Assembly: GCF_000737335.2 (NCBI RefSeq)
Contig: NZ_JMCC02000031.1
Location: forward strand, 1-64,000
Origin: Enhygromyxa salina
GTDB lineage: Bacteria; Myxococcota_A; Polyangia; Nannocystales; Nannocystaceae
DNA length: 64,000 nt
Direction: 5' to 3'
Part shown: one piece after another, positions 39,808 to 48,900 of the stretch
How positions within the stretch are numbered: position 1 is the stretch's first letter
Layout: each line of letters opens with the position of its first letter
The notes under the pieces: model-generated
What the model saw: the letters and a program-made list of their open reading frames with translations, nothing else
The model's database searches: none
What the model was told of the DNA's origin: nothing
Translations under genes and position numbers: made by a program

Positions 39808-40596
39808 GTGCGCAGTCCTGCCTTGATCCTGTCGTGTTCGCTGGTCTTGCTCGCGGCGTGTGTCGACGGCGCCCCGGACGAGGCAGGGCTCGGGACCGAC
39901 GCGACCGGCGAGGGCGACGGCGACGGCGACCCCGGAGATGGCGATGGCGATCCTGGCGACGGAGACGGTGACCCCCAGACCGGCGACGGCGACGGCGACA
40001 CCGGGGACGGTGACGGTGACGGAGACGCAGACTGCAGCTACCCGCTGGGCGCCGTCGAGCCCATGGCGGTCGACGAGGTCATCACGCCCTACTCGTGGCC
40101 CGCGGCGATCCACGGCGACGGCACGACCACACCGCTGGCCCTGCTCGACGTCCCCTGTAACACCGACGCGATCATCGACTGGAGCCCCCACGAGCTGCTG
40201 GTGTTCATATCCATACCCGCTTGGTGACCGGCTTGTGTGCAGCACGCCAGTTCGGTCGTGCAAGTCGAGCAGCAGATCCTGGACGCGGGCGCGCAGATCA
40301 TCTGGGTGCTCGAGCAAGACAGCTTCTTGCAGCCGGGGACCCCCGAGGGGTGCCGCAACTTCGTGGACGCACAAGGCAGCAGCCTGGGCTGGTGTGTCGG
40401 CGACGCCGAGACCATGCCGGTCCCGGGCACCTTCGACAACTCACCGTTTAGCAAGGCCCGCGGGTTCGACATCGTGGTCGTGCGCGAGACCATGACGATC
40501 GTGTACTCGACCAACCACGGGACCACGAGCGGGAACGAGAACATTACTGGCGAGCAGCTGCTCGCGGAGATCCAAGCGATCGCGGCGGGGCTGTAG
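39808..40596 (+). CDS. Thioredoxin-like lipoprotein, probable selenoprotein (UGA = Sec140)
   Basis: The frame from GTG 39808 runs to 40596 with one in-frame TGA at 40225-40227. Before it: signal peptide with LLAACVD (Cys18), a GDGDGDPGDGD-type linker (35-74), and a strand HELLVFISIPAW. The TGA follows that Trp, and the next residues are PAC, giving Trp-Sec-Pro-Ala-Cys exactly where thioredoxins have WCxxC. After it, a redoxin-like region continues: VEQQILDAGAQIIWVLEQD and a clean C terminus. A SECIS-like hairpin follows the TGA. With Sec inserted the protein has 262 residues. The parsimonious reading is an exported thiol/selenol oxidoreductase. A nonsense mutation in a Cys codon (TGC/TGT to TGA) is the alternative. 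Confidence 0.75.
40225..40261 (+). promoter_or_regulatory. UGA codon with candidate bacterial SECIS hairpin
   Basis: Twenty-one bases after the UGA the apical loop AGUUC (40249-40253) begins, with G as second base and GU within it. The stem is GCACG (40242-40246) with CGTGC (40257-40261), then a bulged T (40256), then CC with GG. Loop distance, an early G and a stem bulge fit the known bacterial SECIS pattern. Four more pairs (CTTG / CAAG) are possible below after an asymmetric bulge. Confidence 0.6.
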
Positions 40597-40666
40597 CGCG
40601 GCTGAGCGGAGCGCGGCCGCAACACGAGCGTTCGCCTGGCTGGCACGTCTGGGGTACGATCCGTCC

Positions 40667-42001
40667 GTGGACGACTTCGCCCGCGCTCGCAGCTCGACGG
40701 AGGCCTTTTGGGCCTTCGACCCGTTCGCCGTGGTCGTGCCCGACGATCCGCGCTTTGCGGACATCGAGAAAGATCTGCCGCGCGAGCACTTTGGCGTTGC
40801 TGCCCCGGTGCACCGCTACTTCAATGACCCCGCTCGCAAGCGTGGCTCGGTCAAGTTCGCGGTCATTGGTCATCAGGGCATGGGCAAGACCACGCTGCTC
40901 CGCAAGGCCATGGCAGACCTGCGGCCGCTGGGGATCATGCCTGTGTACATCGATGCGCTGACGGCCTTCGACCAGGGCGATCTGCTGCTGCCTGATCTGA
41001 TCCTCGTCGTCGCGCGCGAAGTCATCTCGGTGCTCTCTGATCAGGGGATCGCGCTCGACGCCGCGATCGTCGATGCCACCTATCACTGGTTCGCAGACGA
41101 GCTGCTCACGCGCACCTACGCAACGCAGATCGAGGCGAGCATCGGCACGGGCGCTCAGGCTGGTGTCGACCTTCCGCTCCTGGCCAAGTTCTCGGGGCGA
41201 TTTGCGGCCTCACTCAAGACCGACAACGAATACCGCAAGGTGATCCGGCAGCACGCGGTGCGAGACGTCAACGAGCTGATACGTCGGGTCAACATCCTGC
41301 TCGACGGAGCCCACGCGGCCCTGGCGGGTCGCAGCCAGCAGCTGTGCGTCGTGTTTGACAACCTCGAGAAGCTCATCGATCGAGACATGGTCGCCAAGGC
41401 GGTCCTCGCCCCCGCGCAAGAGCTTCGCGGGCTGCGGGTTCACATGGTGTTGTTCCTGCATCCCGCCGACGACTACGCGCCTACCCACGTCGCGGCCAGC
41501 CAAGCGTACGACGTCGTCAACATCCCCTCGCTACCGGTCCGATTCAAGGGCGACCCCGTCGATCTCGTCCGGCCCGAGGCCGCGCGTGCGATCCGACGCT
41601 TGCTCGAGGCTCGCGTCGTGCTCGACGACGTGTTCGCCGAGCCCGATCGCGCGCTCACGCTGCTGGCGGCCACGTCGGGCGGACACATTCGTGATTTGCT
41701 GCGACTGGCCCGGCGGGCGACGGAGCTGGCCGAGCCGCGCAAGGTGGAGCTCGAGCACATCGAGGCTGCGGGGCGGTGGTTGAGCGGCCACCGGACCCCG
41801 TTGATGACCGCCGAAGACTGGCGTCGGGCGGTGCCGATCCACCGCACCCACGCGATCCAGAACTCGGCTGCCGATGCCCACATGCTCTTGCATTCGTGTG
41901 TGTTGTTTTACGACGGCGAGCCGTGGTGGGACCTACATCCGGTGGTGCGCAACGACCCGGGTTTCGCTCGCGCCCAGCTCGAGGTCGATGCCAGTGAGTG
42001 A
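40667..42001 (+). CDS. P-loop (AAA/STAND-type) ATPase
   Basis: 444 residues from GTG 40667. Walker A GHQGMGKT (68-75); Walker B QLCVVFDNLEKL with Asp231; and an arginine-rich region LRLARRATEL later, as in AAA/STAND-type proteins. The C-terminal part after 350 looks winged-helix-like and ends with LHPVVRNDPGF. No membrane segments. The next gene starts inside its last codons (14-base overlap), so both are co-translated and probably act together. Function unknown. Confidence 0.75.
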   Translation: MDDFARARSSTEAFWAFDPFAVVVPDDPRFADIEKDLPREHFGVAAPVHRYFNDPARKRGSVKFAVIGHQGMGKTTLLRKAMADLRPLGIMPVYIDALTAFDQGDLLLPDLILVVAREVISVLSDQGIALDAAIVDATYHWFADELLTRTYATQIEASIGTGAQAGVDLPLLAKFSGRFAASLKTDNEYRKVIRQHAVRDVNELIRRVNILLDGAHAALAGRSQQLCVVFDNLEKLIDRDMVAKAVLAPAQELRGLRVHMVLFLHPADDYAPTHVAASQAYDVVNIPSLPVRFKGDPVDLVRPEAARAIRRLLEARVVLDDVFAEPDRALTLLAATSGGHIRDLLRLARRATELAEPRKVELEHIEAAGRWLSGHRTPLMTAEDWRRAVPIHRTHAIQNSAADAHMLLHSCVLFYDGEPWWDLHPVVRNDPGFARAQLEVDASE

Positions 42002-42899
42002 GCTCGACCCAGAGTCCGAGCTTCGCAGACTCCTGCGCTTCATGACCCGGCCCGGTCCGCGGTTTGGGCTCGCGCTCGCGCGCTACGGTGACTTGCGGAT
42101 CGCAGAGGCGGTCCGTGAGCGACTGATCGTCGAGGCGGCGTCGAGCGGCTGCTATATCGCCACGGTCGAGCTGTCGCGGGCGGACCAACAGGTGGACCTC
42201 GTCAGCAAGTTCGCAGCTGCGATCGGCGGCGGGGACCAGCGACTCGACGGCCTGTTTGTCGCCGGGCTCGAGCGGGTGCTACTCGACGCACGCGGCGAAT
42301 TGAGCAGGGCGCCCTCGCTCTCGAACTTGAACCAGCGCCGTGATCGTCTGCCCGAGCTGCTCGACGCGCGGGTCGTGCTGTGGGTCGCGGAGCCGGCCTA
42401 TGCCGCGTACGCCGAGCTGCTGCGCGACCTGAGCGAGGTGATGCTGACCAGCGCGAAGTTTCCGAGTCGCCCGACCCTGGTCGAGCAAGGGCGGATCGGT
42501 GACTGGCCAGGGTGGATGACCCGCGTCGAGCCCGGCGCGGAGTCGGCTGTGCTCGAACAAGCTCACCGACTCGCGGCGCTCCATGGGCGTACATCCGAGC
42601 TGCTCGCCCGTGGTGAGCTCGCGGCCAGCGTCGCTGGGTTGTTCGCTTCGCTGGGCGAGCAGGAGCAGACCCAGGCGTGGCTAGAGCGAGCGAGCAACGA
42701 ACTCGAGCGGGCGGGGGAGCCCGCCCGCGCTGCCGCCCAAGCCACCCGTCTAGCGATCGCGCTCGAGCATTGGGGCGACGACGAGGGCGCGCTGGCCATG
42801 GCGTCGCGCGCGGTTGGGCTCGCGCGCCGGGCCGGTAGTCTGAAAGGCGAGGTCGAGGCGCTGGGTGTCGAGGCCGCGATCTCGAAGCGTCGGCAATGA
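41988..42899 (+). CDS. Hypothetical partner of the upstream ATPase, helical C terminus
   Basis: 303 residues from ATG 41988 (GTG 41994 also possible). The N-terminal 190 residues resemble a P-loop-like alpha/beta fold lacking Walker A (YIATVELSRADQQVDLVSKF; ARVVLWVAEPAYAAYAELL). The C-terminal 110 residues are Ala-rich helices that look like TPR units (ELAASVAGLFASLGEQEQTQ, then AIALEHWGDDEGALAMASRA). The overlap with the ATPase suggests a complex. Not recognised beyond that. Confidence 0.65.
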   Translation: MPVSELDPESELRRLLRFMTRPGPRFGLALARYGDLRIAEAVRERLIVEAASSGCYIATVELSRADQQVDLVSKFAAAIGGGDQRLDGLFVAGLERVLLDARGELSRAPSLSNLNQRRDRLPELLDARVVLWVAEPAYAAYAELLRDLSEVMLTSAKFPSRPTLVEQGRIGDWPGWMTRVEPGAESAVLEQAHRLAALHGRTSELLARGELAASVAGLFASLGEQEQTQAWLERASNELERAGEPARAAAQATRLAIALEHWGDDEGALAMASRAVGLARRAGSLKGEVEALGVEAAISKRRQ

Positions 42900-42914
42900 C
42901 CCGACATCACCCGT

Positions 42915-45263
42915 TCACGGCGTGCTGCCAGGGGTGACGCGATCGGGCGACTGGGTCTCGGCCAGGATCCTGCAGATCTTTGCTTGCATCGCTTCGATCG
43001 CGCCCCGCAGATCCGGACGAATCCCATCCGCGTGGGGCTCGAGCCGATCCAGCAGCCCACCCCTGGTGAAGCCCGACACGCACCTGCTCAGGCGTTGACG
43101 CGCCCGCGTCGGGGCGAACGAGCTCTTGGCTAGGGTCAGCGCCCAGAAGTGGGCGAGCCCAAACGACACGAAGCAGGCGTGAACGTAGGCCCGGACCGTC
43201 ACGCGCTCCCCGGTCCAGGGGGAGATCAACCCGGGCGAGGTCGAGTCGGGGGCGCTCGCGCTCGCGCTCGCAATCATCCATGGGCGGAGTTGTTCATCCA
43301 TGTAGAGCAGCCCGTGGATCGCCTCGCGGACCAGGGCCTCGGCCAAGTCCGCCTCATCGACGCCGGCCTGGTGGGGATTGGTGATGCACGAGCGACCAAT
43401 GTATTGGCCGGACGACCCCGATGAAAATTGCGTGGGAGCAGCGGGGTCCTTTTGACAGATCAGGACCTTGTTGAAGCGGCCGACAAACTCGAACAGCGGG
43501 GCGTGGGTGGTGGCGATGCCGTCTAGCGCCGCCGCCAGCGTTGCATAGAGACGCCGGATCTCCGCGTCGTTGAAGCGCTCACGAACCTCGCCCCGGCGCG
43601 TGTCTGCGCTGCCAAATTGGACGTTGGCGGTGTGCGGACTGCCCAAGTCGACAGGGAGGCCGCACGGCAGCGCGGCGTAGCCCCACACCTCGCCGCCGGG
43701 AAATAGACACATGTCGCCAAGCGCCGTCCAGGTGGGGCGGTCGACCTCGACCTTCGCGCCCGCGCGGCCAGCCTCGGCGATCGCGGCCCGCGAGATGAAT
43801 CCGGCGACCTCGAGCAGCGCATGGTCCCGGCCACCAAGCAGCCGACGGCTGACCTCTGGGGCCGTCAGGATCCGCTCGACCTCGGGCTCGGTCAGGGCGT
43901 CGAGCACGTCGACGAGGCGCGCCGCGGCGAGCTCGTGGACCTGACGGAGCTGCTCGAGCACGCCCTCGAGCGCGGCGAACAGACGATCCCGGTATTGCTG
44001 GTGAACGCGCTGCGCCCCGGCGGAGCCGCGCGACCAGGTGAGCTGCTCGACCAGCCCCGAGGCGTCCACGTCGTTGGTTGTACTGCGCAGCGCGGCCCGG
44101 CGCAGCATCGTCGCCCGTTGATCAACGCCAAGCTTCGCGCGCATGTGGGCGAACAGGCGCAACAAGTCAGCACACCAGACGCTTGGGTTGTCGACGCCCT
44201 TTGCTCTCGAGTAGCGATGGGCCAGATCCCCGCCGCTGCAGGTTGACTGTTCGGGGCACCCGATGCAGCCGGTTGGCAGCGGCAGACCATCGAACACGAT
44301 CTCGCGGTGTAGATTGCTGACCTCCGCGACCTCGGCAAACTGATGATGTAGCACGTTGAGTGTCGTGCGAGCGATGGCCGGGGCGCGGCTGCGCAATACG
44401 TGGAGGACCTCGATCTCGCCGTTGGTGCCGACCGACACCGCGCGCAACGGTTGATTGCCGATCGCGGCGACCTCGCTCTCGCCACCCAGAATCACGCGGG
44501 TCATCTGGCCAAGCAGGCCGATCTTGGTCGCCAGCGGGCCCGATTTCCACCATTCGTCGAAGACCGGGATCATATAGTCGGCACACGGCGTCGGGCCGTG
44601 CAGCGCTCGAACGGGGCCAATTGTGTCATGGTCGAACTGCGGAAGCAGGTAGTTGATGGTCGTCGCGCCCAGCTTGATGAAGTGGCGATGGGTGGCGATC
44701 GGGTCGGCCCCAAACTGAATCACCGAGAGCAGCTGCAGCGGAACGTTTGCCTCACGCAGCAGCTGCAGACCATGCATCACCCGATCGTAGGAGCCGCGGC
44801 CGGCCCGATCGACCCGATAGCGGTCGTGGAGCGGCTGCTGGCCGTCTAGGCTCACGCCAACGCTGACGTGGTGACGGGCCAGCAAGCCGACCCATCGCTC
44901 GTCGATGAGGGTGCCGTTGGTCTGCAGGCACAGCTCCACGTCAACGATGCCCTCGAGCGCGTCATGGATCTCGGCGCACCAGTGGTTGAACTGCACGGGC
45001 CCCGCGAGGCAGGGCTCACCGCCGTCAAAGGTGATCGACACCGAGGCTTGGCCCGACGCCATGCAGTGGGCGCGAATCCGGGCGAGCGCGGCGCGAAACA
45101 CCTCATTTGTCATCAGCGCAGGCCGAGATTTCCAGGTGTTGTCGCCCTTGTTGTATACATGGCAATAGGAACAGTTGAGGTTGCAGCGCGACGCGACATC
45201 GAGCACGAAGTGGAGGCTGGCATCGGTGCTGAGCATGGCAAAACTGACAGCTGTGCGACGCAT
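42915..45263 (-). CDS. FxsB-like radical SAM/SPASM peptide maturase with degenerate HExxH domain
   Basis: 782 residues. The radical SAM cluster motif is CNLNCSYC (Cys27, 31, 34), followed by DGGEP, LQTNGTLID and VGVSLDG. A SPASM-type Cys region follows: GCIGCPEQSTCSGGDLAHRY then NPSVWCADL, as in FxsB-type cyclophane-forming maturases. The C-terminal half corresponds to the domain that carries HExxH in many FxsB proteins (with ISPWTGERVTVRAYVHACFVSFGLAHFW after it), but here the motif is REAIH (646-650): the first metal ligand is Arg. That domain is probably inactive or re-purposed. Substrate should be a ribosomal peptide; no certain precursor is adjacent. Convergent with the ATPase pair. Confidence 0.8.
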   Translation of the reverse strand: MRRTAVSFAMLSTDASLHFVLDVASRCNLNCSYCHVYNKGDNTWKSRPALMTNEVFRAALARIRAHCMASGQASVSITFDGGEPCLAGPVQFNHWCAEIHDALEGIVDVELCLQTNGTLIDERWVGLLARHHVSVGVSLDGQQPLHDRYRVDRAGRGSYDRVMHGLQLLREANVPLQLLSVIQFGADPIATHRHFIKLGATTINYLLPQFDHDTIGPVRALHGPTPCADYMIPVFDEWWKSGPLATKIGLLGQMTRVILGGESEVAAIGNQPLRAVSVGTNGEIEVLHVLRSRAPAIARTTLNVLHHQFAEVAEVSNLHREIVFDGLPLPTGCIGCPEQSTCSGGDLAHRYSRAKGVDNPSVWCADLLRLFAHMRAKLGVDQRATMLRRAALRSTTNDVDASGLVEQLTWSRGSAGAQRVHQQYRDRLFAALEGVLEQLRQVHELAAARLVDVLDALTEPEVERILTAPEVSRRLLGGRDHALLEVAGFISRAAIAEAGRAGAKVEVDRPTWTALGDMCLFPGGEVWGYAALPCGLPVDLGSPHTANVQFGSADTRRGEVRERFNDAEIRRLYATLAAALDGIATTHAPLFEFVGRFNKVLICQKDPAAPTQFSSGSSGQYIGRSCITNPHQAGVDEADLAEALVREAIHGLLYMDEQLRPWMIASASASAPDSTSPGLISPWTGERVTVRAYVHACFVSFGLAHFWALTLAKSSFAPTRARQRLSRCVSGFTRGGLLDRLEPHADGIRPDLRGAIEAMQAKICRILAETQSPDRVTPGSTP

Positions 45264-45292
45264 CGCCCGTGCTTCGGGTCAATGACATGACG

Positions 45293-45451
45293 TCATGACA
45301 TTGAAGCTCGGGCGAGTGTGCTATTTGACCGGGTGAGCGTATCGCGCGCCCGTGGGCGTGTCAAACCTGATCGGTGCGTCAGATCGGCTGGATGGACCGG
45401 GTTCCCGCGGCAATTCTTGCTGTTTTCACGTGGCGTCGGAAGCCAGATCAT
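45293..45451 (-). CDS. Possible small ORF upstream of the maturase (weak candidate precursor)
   Basis: 52 residues on the same strand, ending 29 bases before the maturase start. Begins MIWLPTPRENSKN and ends STLARASMS. It occupies the gap left if the isomerase starts at GTG 45467. The tail is Ser/Thr-rich but lacks the FxSxx ending of FxsA peptides, and no ribosome binding site is obvious. Likely chance, recorded because RiPP precursors are often this size and place. Confidence 0.15.
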   Translation of the reverse strand: MIWLPTPRENSKNCRGNPVHPADLTHRSGLTRPRARDTLTRSNSTLARASMS

Positions 45452-45466
45452 GAAACAACCACGTTC

Positions 45467-46138
45467 GTGAGCGCGCCCGTCGAGTTCTGGTTCGATTTCA
45501 TCTCGCCTTACGCCTACCTCGCGTGGCAGCGCATTCATGGGATCGTCGAGGCTCGTGGCCGGGCTGTGGTGTACCGGCCGGTGTTGTTCGCCAGCCTGCT
45601 CAATCACTGGGGGCAGCTCGGGCCAGCCGAGATCGCACCCAAGCGGATCTACGCGTTCAAGCAGGTCAGTCGGCGGGCGGCCGCGCTTGGTGTGCCCATG
45701 ACCCCGCCGCCAAGCCACCCCTTCAACCCGCTGCTGGGGCTTCGGCTCGCGGCGCTGGAGCGGCAAGACTTGCCGACGCCGCGTCGGCGCGCGCTGATCG
45801 ACGCTCTGTTTGCTGCGGTCTGGGGTGGCGGTCCGGGGATCAGCGATCCGCAGGTCGTTGGCCAGCTGCTGCGCGAGGCGGGGTTTGACGCCCAGGCGTT
45901 ACAGGCCGCCGCGACCACGGCCGCGCACAAGCAGGCGCTCGTCACCCAGACCCAAGCTGGGGTCAAAGCCGGGGTGTTTGGCATTCCCGCGATGATCGTC
46001 GACGGCGAGCTGTTTTGGGGCGAGGACAGCCTCGATGATCTCGCGCGCTTCCTCGACGGCGAGGACCCGCTGGATCCCGAGGCGCTGCAGCAATGGGCGG
46101 ATCTGCCCGCGTCGGCGTCGCGCACCGCCAAGCGCTGA
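45467..46138 (+). CDS. 2-hydroxychromene-2-carboxylate isomerase family (DsbA/GST-kappa fold)
   Basis: 223 residues from GTG 45467, chosen because VEFWFDFISPYAYLAWQRI begins the family's conserved first strand and Ser13 lies at the glutathione-activating position. An ATG at 45374 would add 31 residues with no family match. Further motifs: GVPMTPPPSHPFNPLLGLRLA and AGVFGIPAMIVDGELFWGED. Enzymes of the family isomerise 2-hydroxychromene-2-carboxylate or act as glutathione transferases; the actual substrate is unknown. Six bases before the SDR gene, so probably one operon. Confidence 0.85.
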   Translation: MSAPVEFWFDFISPYAYLAWQRIHGIVEARGRAVVYRPVLFASLLNHWGQLGPAEIAPKRIYAFKQVSRRAAALGVPMTPPPSHPFNPLLGLRLAALERQDLPTPRRRALIDALFAAVWGGGPGISDPQVVGQLLREAGFDAQALQAAATTAAHKQALVTQTQAGVKAGVFGIPAMIVDGELFWGEDSLDDLARFLDGEDPLDPEALQQWADLPASASRTAKR

Positions 46139-46144
46139 GGTGGC

Positions 46145-46906
46145 ATGGCTGGCAAGCTACGCAAGATCCTGATCATCGGCGCGACCTCGGCGATCGCCAG
46201 TGAGGTCGCGCGAATCTACGCGAGCCAAGGCCACGCCCTGTACCTGCTCGCCCGTGACGCCGAGCGCCTGCGTGAGTTGGTCGTGGAACTCGAGGAGCGA
46301 GGCGCGGATCTGCGCGGTCACGCGAGCGGGGATCTCGACGAGCTCGAGCGCAACGGCGAGCGGGTCGCTGCGGCGATTCAGGTGCTAGGCTCGATCGACG
46401 TCGCCCTGATCGCCCACGGCTATCTTGGCGACCAACAGCGCTCGGAGTCTTCGCTGGACGAGGCCCTGAAGATCCTCTCCACCAACCTGGCCAGTCCGAT
46501 CTCGCTGCTGATCCCGCTGGCCAACCACTTTGAAGCGCAGGGGGCAGGGCACCTCGCCGCGATCACCTCGGTCGCGGGCGAGCGCGGGCGGCCACGCAAC
46601 TTCACCTACGGCGCGGCCAAGGGCGGGCTGAGCCGCTACCTCGAGGGCCAGCGCAGTCGCCTGCGGCCGCGCGGCGTGGTTGTCCACAACATCAAGCTTG
46701 GCCCGGTCGACACCCCCATGACCGCCAACCACGCAAAGAATGCTCTGTTCGCCGAAAAGCGTGCAGTGGCCCGAACCATCGTCCGCGCGCTCGAGCGGCG
46801 CCGTCACGTGACCTACGTACCGAGGTTTTGGTGGCTGATCATGGCGATCGTTCGGGTGGTCCCCGAGTCACTGTTTCAGCGGCTCGGCTTTCTCTCGGGG
46901 CGGTGA
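46145..46906 (+). CDS. Short-chain dehydrogenase/reductase
   Basis: 253 residues. Rossmann start ILIIGATSAIASEVA (8-22), which is a GxxxAIA variant of the usual glycine motif, and a catalytic set Ser142, Tyr155 and Lys159 (AITSVAGE, TYGAAKGG). A C-terminal hydrophobic segment, FWWLIMAIVRVVPESLF, suggests membrane association. Resembles DprE2-type and related reductases with the same motif variant. Substrate unknown; follows the isomerase gene closely. Confidence 0.82.
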   Translation: MAGKLRKILIIGATSAIASEVARIYASQGHALYLLARDAERLRELVVELEERGADLRGHASGDLDELERNGERVAAAIQVLGSIDVALIAHGYLGDQQRSESSLDEALKILSTNLASPISLLIPLANHFEAQGAGHLAAITSVAGERGRPRNFTYGAAKGGLSRYLEGQRSRLRPRGVVVHNIKLGPVDTPMTANHAKNALFAEKRAVARTIVRALERRRHVTYVPRFWWLIMAIVRVVPESLFQRLGFLSGR

Positions 46907-47065
46907 CTGGGTTTTCGCACGTGTCGGGCCCTTAATTTATGCGCAGAGGGGTGAGGTTTTTTGGCGGGCACGAACGTCGCGATTGGCTTGGGCCCCACCT
47001 TGGGAGTGGGTCGAGTGTGATGAAACACCCCGCAAACTATCGACAAATCTGTGTATGGTCGCCCG
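46907..47065. promoter_or_regulatory. Upstream region of the RCC1 lipoprotein gene
   Basis: About 160 bases that are more AT-rich than their surroundings, including CCCTTAATTTATGCG (around 46929-46943). It likely carries the promoter for the 47066 gene. No boxes are assigned with confidence. Confidence 0.3.
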
Positions 47066-48853
47066 ATGCAACGACCCCGAATCACTCTCCTCGCCCTGCT
47101 CGCGCTCGGGTCTTTCGCCTGCAAGTCCGATGACCCCGCCGCGGGTGAGTCTGGTGACAAAAAGGAAGGCGGCACGAAAGACGGCGCGGCGACGCCCGAC
47201 GCCAATACCCCAACCAAGAAGATCGTCTCGATCCAAGCCGGCGCGCTGTCGACTTGCGCGCTGATGGAGGACGGAACCGTGCGCTGCTGGGGCGCCAACA
47301 TCGAGGGCCAGCTCGGCGTTGGTAAAGAGGCCGACGACTTGCTCGAGAGCTACACGCCCGTCGAAGTGGTGGGCGTGAGCGGGGCCAAGAAGCTGTGGTC
47401 GACCGCCTCGTACTCGTGGGGCGGTGGGCACTCCGACGGCTACACCGACACCAGCTGCGCGCAGAAGGAAGACGGCAGCATGATGTGCTGGGGCCACAAC
47501 GGGCTGGTGTTTGGCGACGGCGAGTACAAGAACCAACCCACGCCAATGGCCAACGCCGCGCTCGCGAACCTGGTCGAGTACGCGGCCGCGAGCGGGCACG
47601 CCTGCGGTGTGTTCCCCGACAAGACCGCGAAGTGCTGGGGCTCGAACGCGTTCGGCGTGGGCGGGGTCGGCACGGACGGCTCGGATCTGAAGACCCCGAC
47701 GCCGGTCAAGGACTTCACCAACGCCGCCGACGTTGGCTGCGGGCAAAACCACTGCTGCGGGATGAAGGCCGACGGCACGGTGTCTTGCTGGGGCTACGCC
47801 TCGAGCGGGCAGCTGGGCAACGGCACGTCGACCAACACCAACGCCCCGGTCCCGGTGACGGGCCTCGCCGACGCGACCCAGCTCGCGGTCGCTACCAACA
47901 CCAACTGCGCCCTGAAGAAAGACGGGACCGTGGTGTGTTGGGGCCAGGACTTTGGCAACACGCCGGGCCCGGTCGAGGGCGCGACCGACATCACCCAGCT
48001 CGACGCCCAGGGCTTCGTGTGTGGCGTCAAGACCGACAAGACGGTGGTGTGCTGGGGCCCGAACAGCTACGGCCAGCTTGGCGACGGCACCCAGGACGAT
48101 CGCAAGAAGAAGGCTGCGCCGGTCAAGGGGCTGACAGGCGCGGTCCAGGTCGCCGTGGGGGTTCACCACGCGTGCGCGCTGCTCGAGGACAACAGCGTCA
48201 AGTGTTGGGGCAAGAACGGCCGCGGTCAGCTGGGCGACGGCTCGCTCACCGATCGCTTCGAGCCGGTCGTGGCGCCGCAAGTGGGGGCCGAGAAGCTGAC
48301 GCCGCAAGCCGACGCCGATCGTCCGACCGCGCTGCCGACCGACGGCAAGGTCGCCGAGCTCGCTGGGGTGCCCGAGGGGTGCCCGAGCAAGGTGGAGCTG
48401 ACGGCGACCGTGTCCGGTAAGCCGTTCCCGTTTGTGGTGCGCAACATCGAGGCGAAGTGGGCCTGGCAGAACCTTGGGTACGCGCTGGAGTTCTCGAACT
48501 TCGATAAGGACGAGAAGAATCAGTGGACGATGCCGCGGGGGGGACAGGCGCGGATTAAGTTTGGGCTCGAGAAGTGGGTGATCGAGGTCGGGGAGGACGG
48601 GAAGGAGAAGCCGGTGCAGAAGCCGGCTGACATGGAGGAGCCGTATAAGACTGGGTTGTTGTCGAACTACCGGGCTACGAATGCTGCGGGGATCTACGAT
48701 AATCATAAGCAGCGGTTCTTTAATCAGGGGGAGATTCGGGTGACGCATCTTGATGAGAATTGGGTTTGTGGGGAGATTGACCTCAGCCATGATAAGGATG
48801 GGCATGCGTTGAAGGGGAAGTTCGCTGCGGCGATTCCTCCGAAGCCTGAGTGA
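47066..48853 (+). CDS. RCC1-repeat lipoprotein
   Basis: 595 residues from ATG 47066; a GTG at 47051 would lengthen the signal peptide. Lipobox LGSFAC (Cys19), then a Lys/Asp-rich linker. From residue 55 there are about seven RCC1-type blades with the pattern CALKKDGTVVCWGQD or CWGPNSYGQLGDGT, with paired cysteines in each blade. The last 170 residues (from KVELTATVSGKPFPF) are a separate beta-rich domain. Exported, probably outer-membrane bound; a ligand-binding role is likely. Confidence 0.88.
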   Translation: MQRPRITLLALLALGSFACKSDDPAAGESGDKKEGGTKDGAATPDANTPTKKIVSIQAGALSTCALMEDGTVRCWGANIEGQLGVGKEADDLLESYTPVEVVGVSGAKKLWSTASYSWGGGHSDGYTDTSCAQKEDGSMMCWGHNGLVFGDGEYKNQPTPMANAALANLVEYAAASGHACGVFPDKTAKCWGSNAFGVGGVGTDGSDLKTPTPVKDFTNAADVGCGQNHCCGMKADGTVSCWGYASSGQLGNGTSTNTNAPVPVTGLADATQLAVATNTNCALKKDGTVVCWGQDFGNTPGPVEGATDITQLDAQGFVCGVKTDKTVVCWGPNSYGQLGDGTQDDRKKKAAPVKGLTGAVQVAVGVHHACALLEDNSVKCWGKNGRGQLGDGSLTDRFEPVVAPQVGAEKLTPQADADRPTALPTDGKVAELAGVPEGCPSKVELTATVSGKPFPFVVRNIEAKWAWQNLGYALEFSNFDKDEKNQWTMPRGGQARIKFGLEKWVIEVGEDGKEKPVQKPADMEEPYKTGLLSNYRATNAAGIYDNHKQRFFNQGEIRVTHLDENWVCGEIDLSHDKDGHALKGKFAAAIPPKPE

Positions 48854-48875
48854 GCTGTTGGTGGGGGTTGGGCTA

Positions 48876-48900
48876 CGCCGAGGCCCGGTGGGCCTCGGCG
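48876..48900 (+). terminator. Rho-independent-type terminator
   Basis: Perfect 11-bp GC stem, CGCCGAGGCCC and GGGCCTCGGCG, with loop GGT, followed by TTGTTGT. It lies 23 bases after the RCC1 gene stop. Confidence 0.7.
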
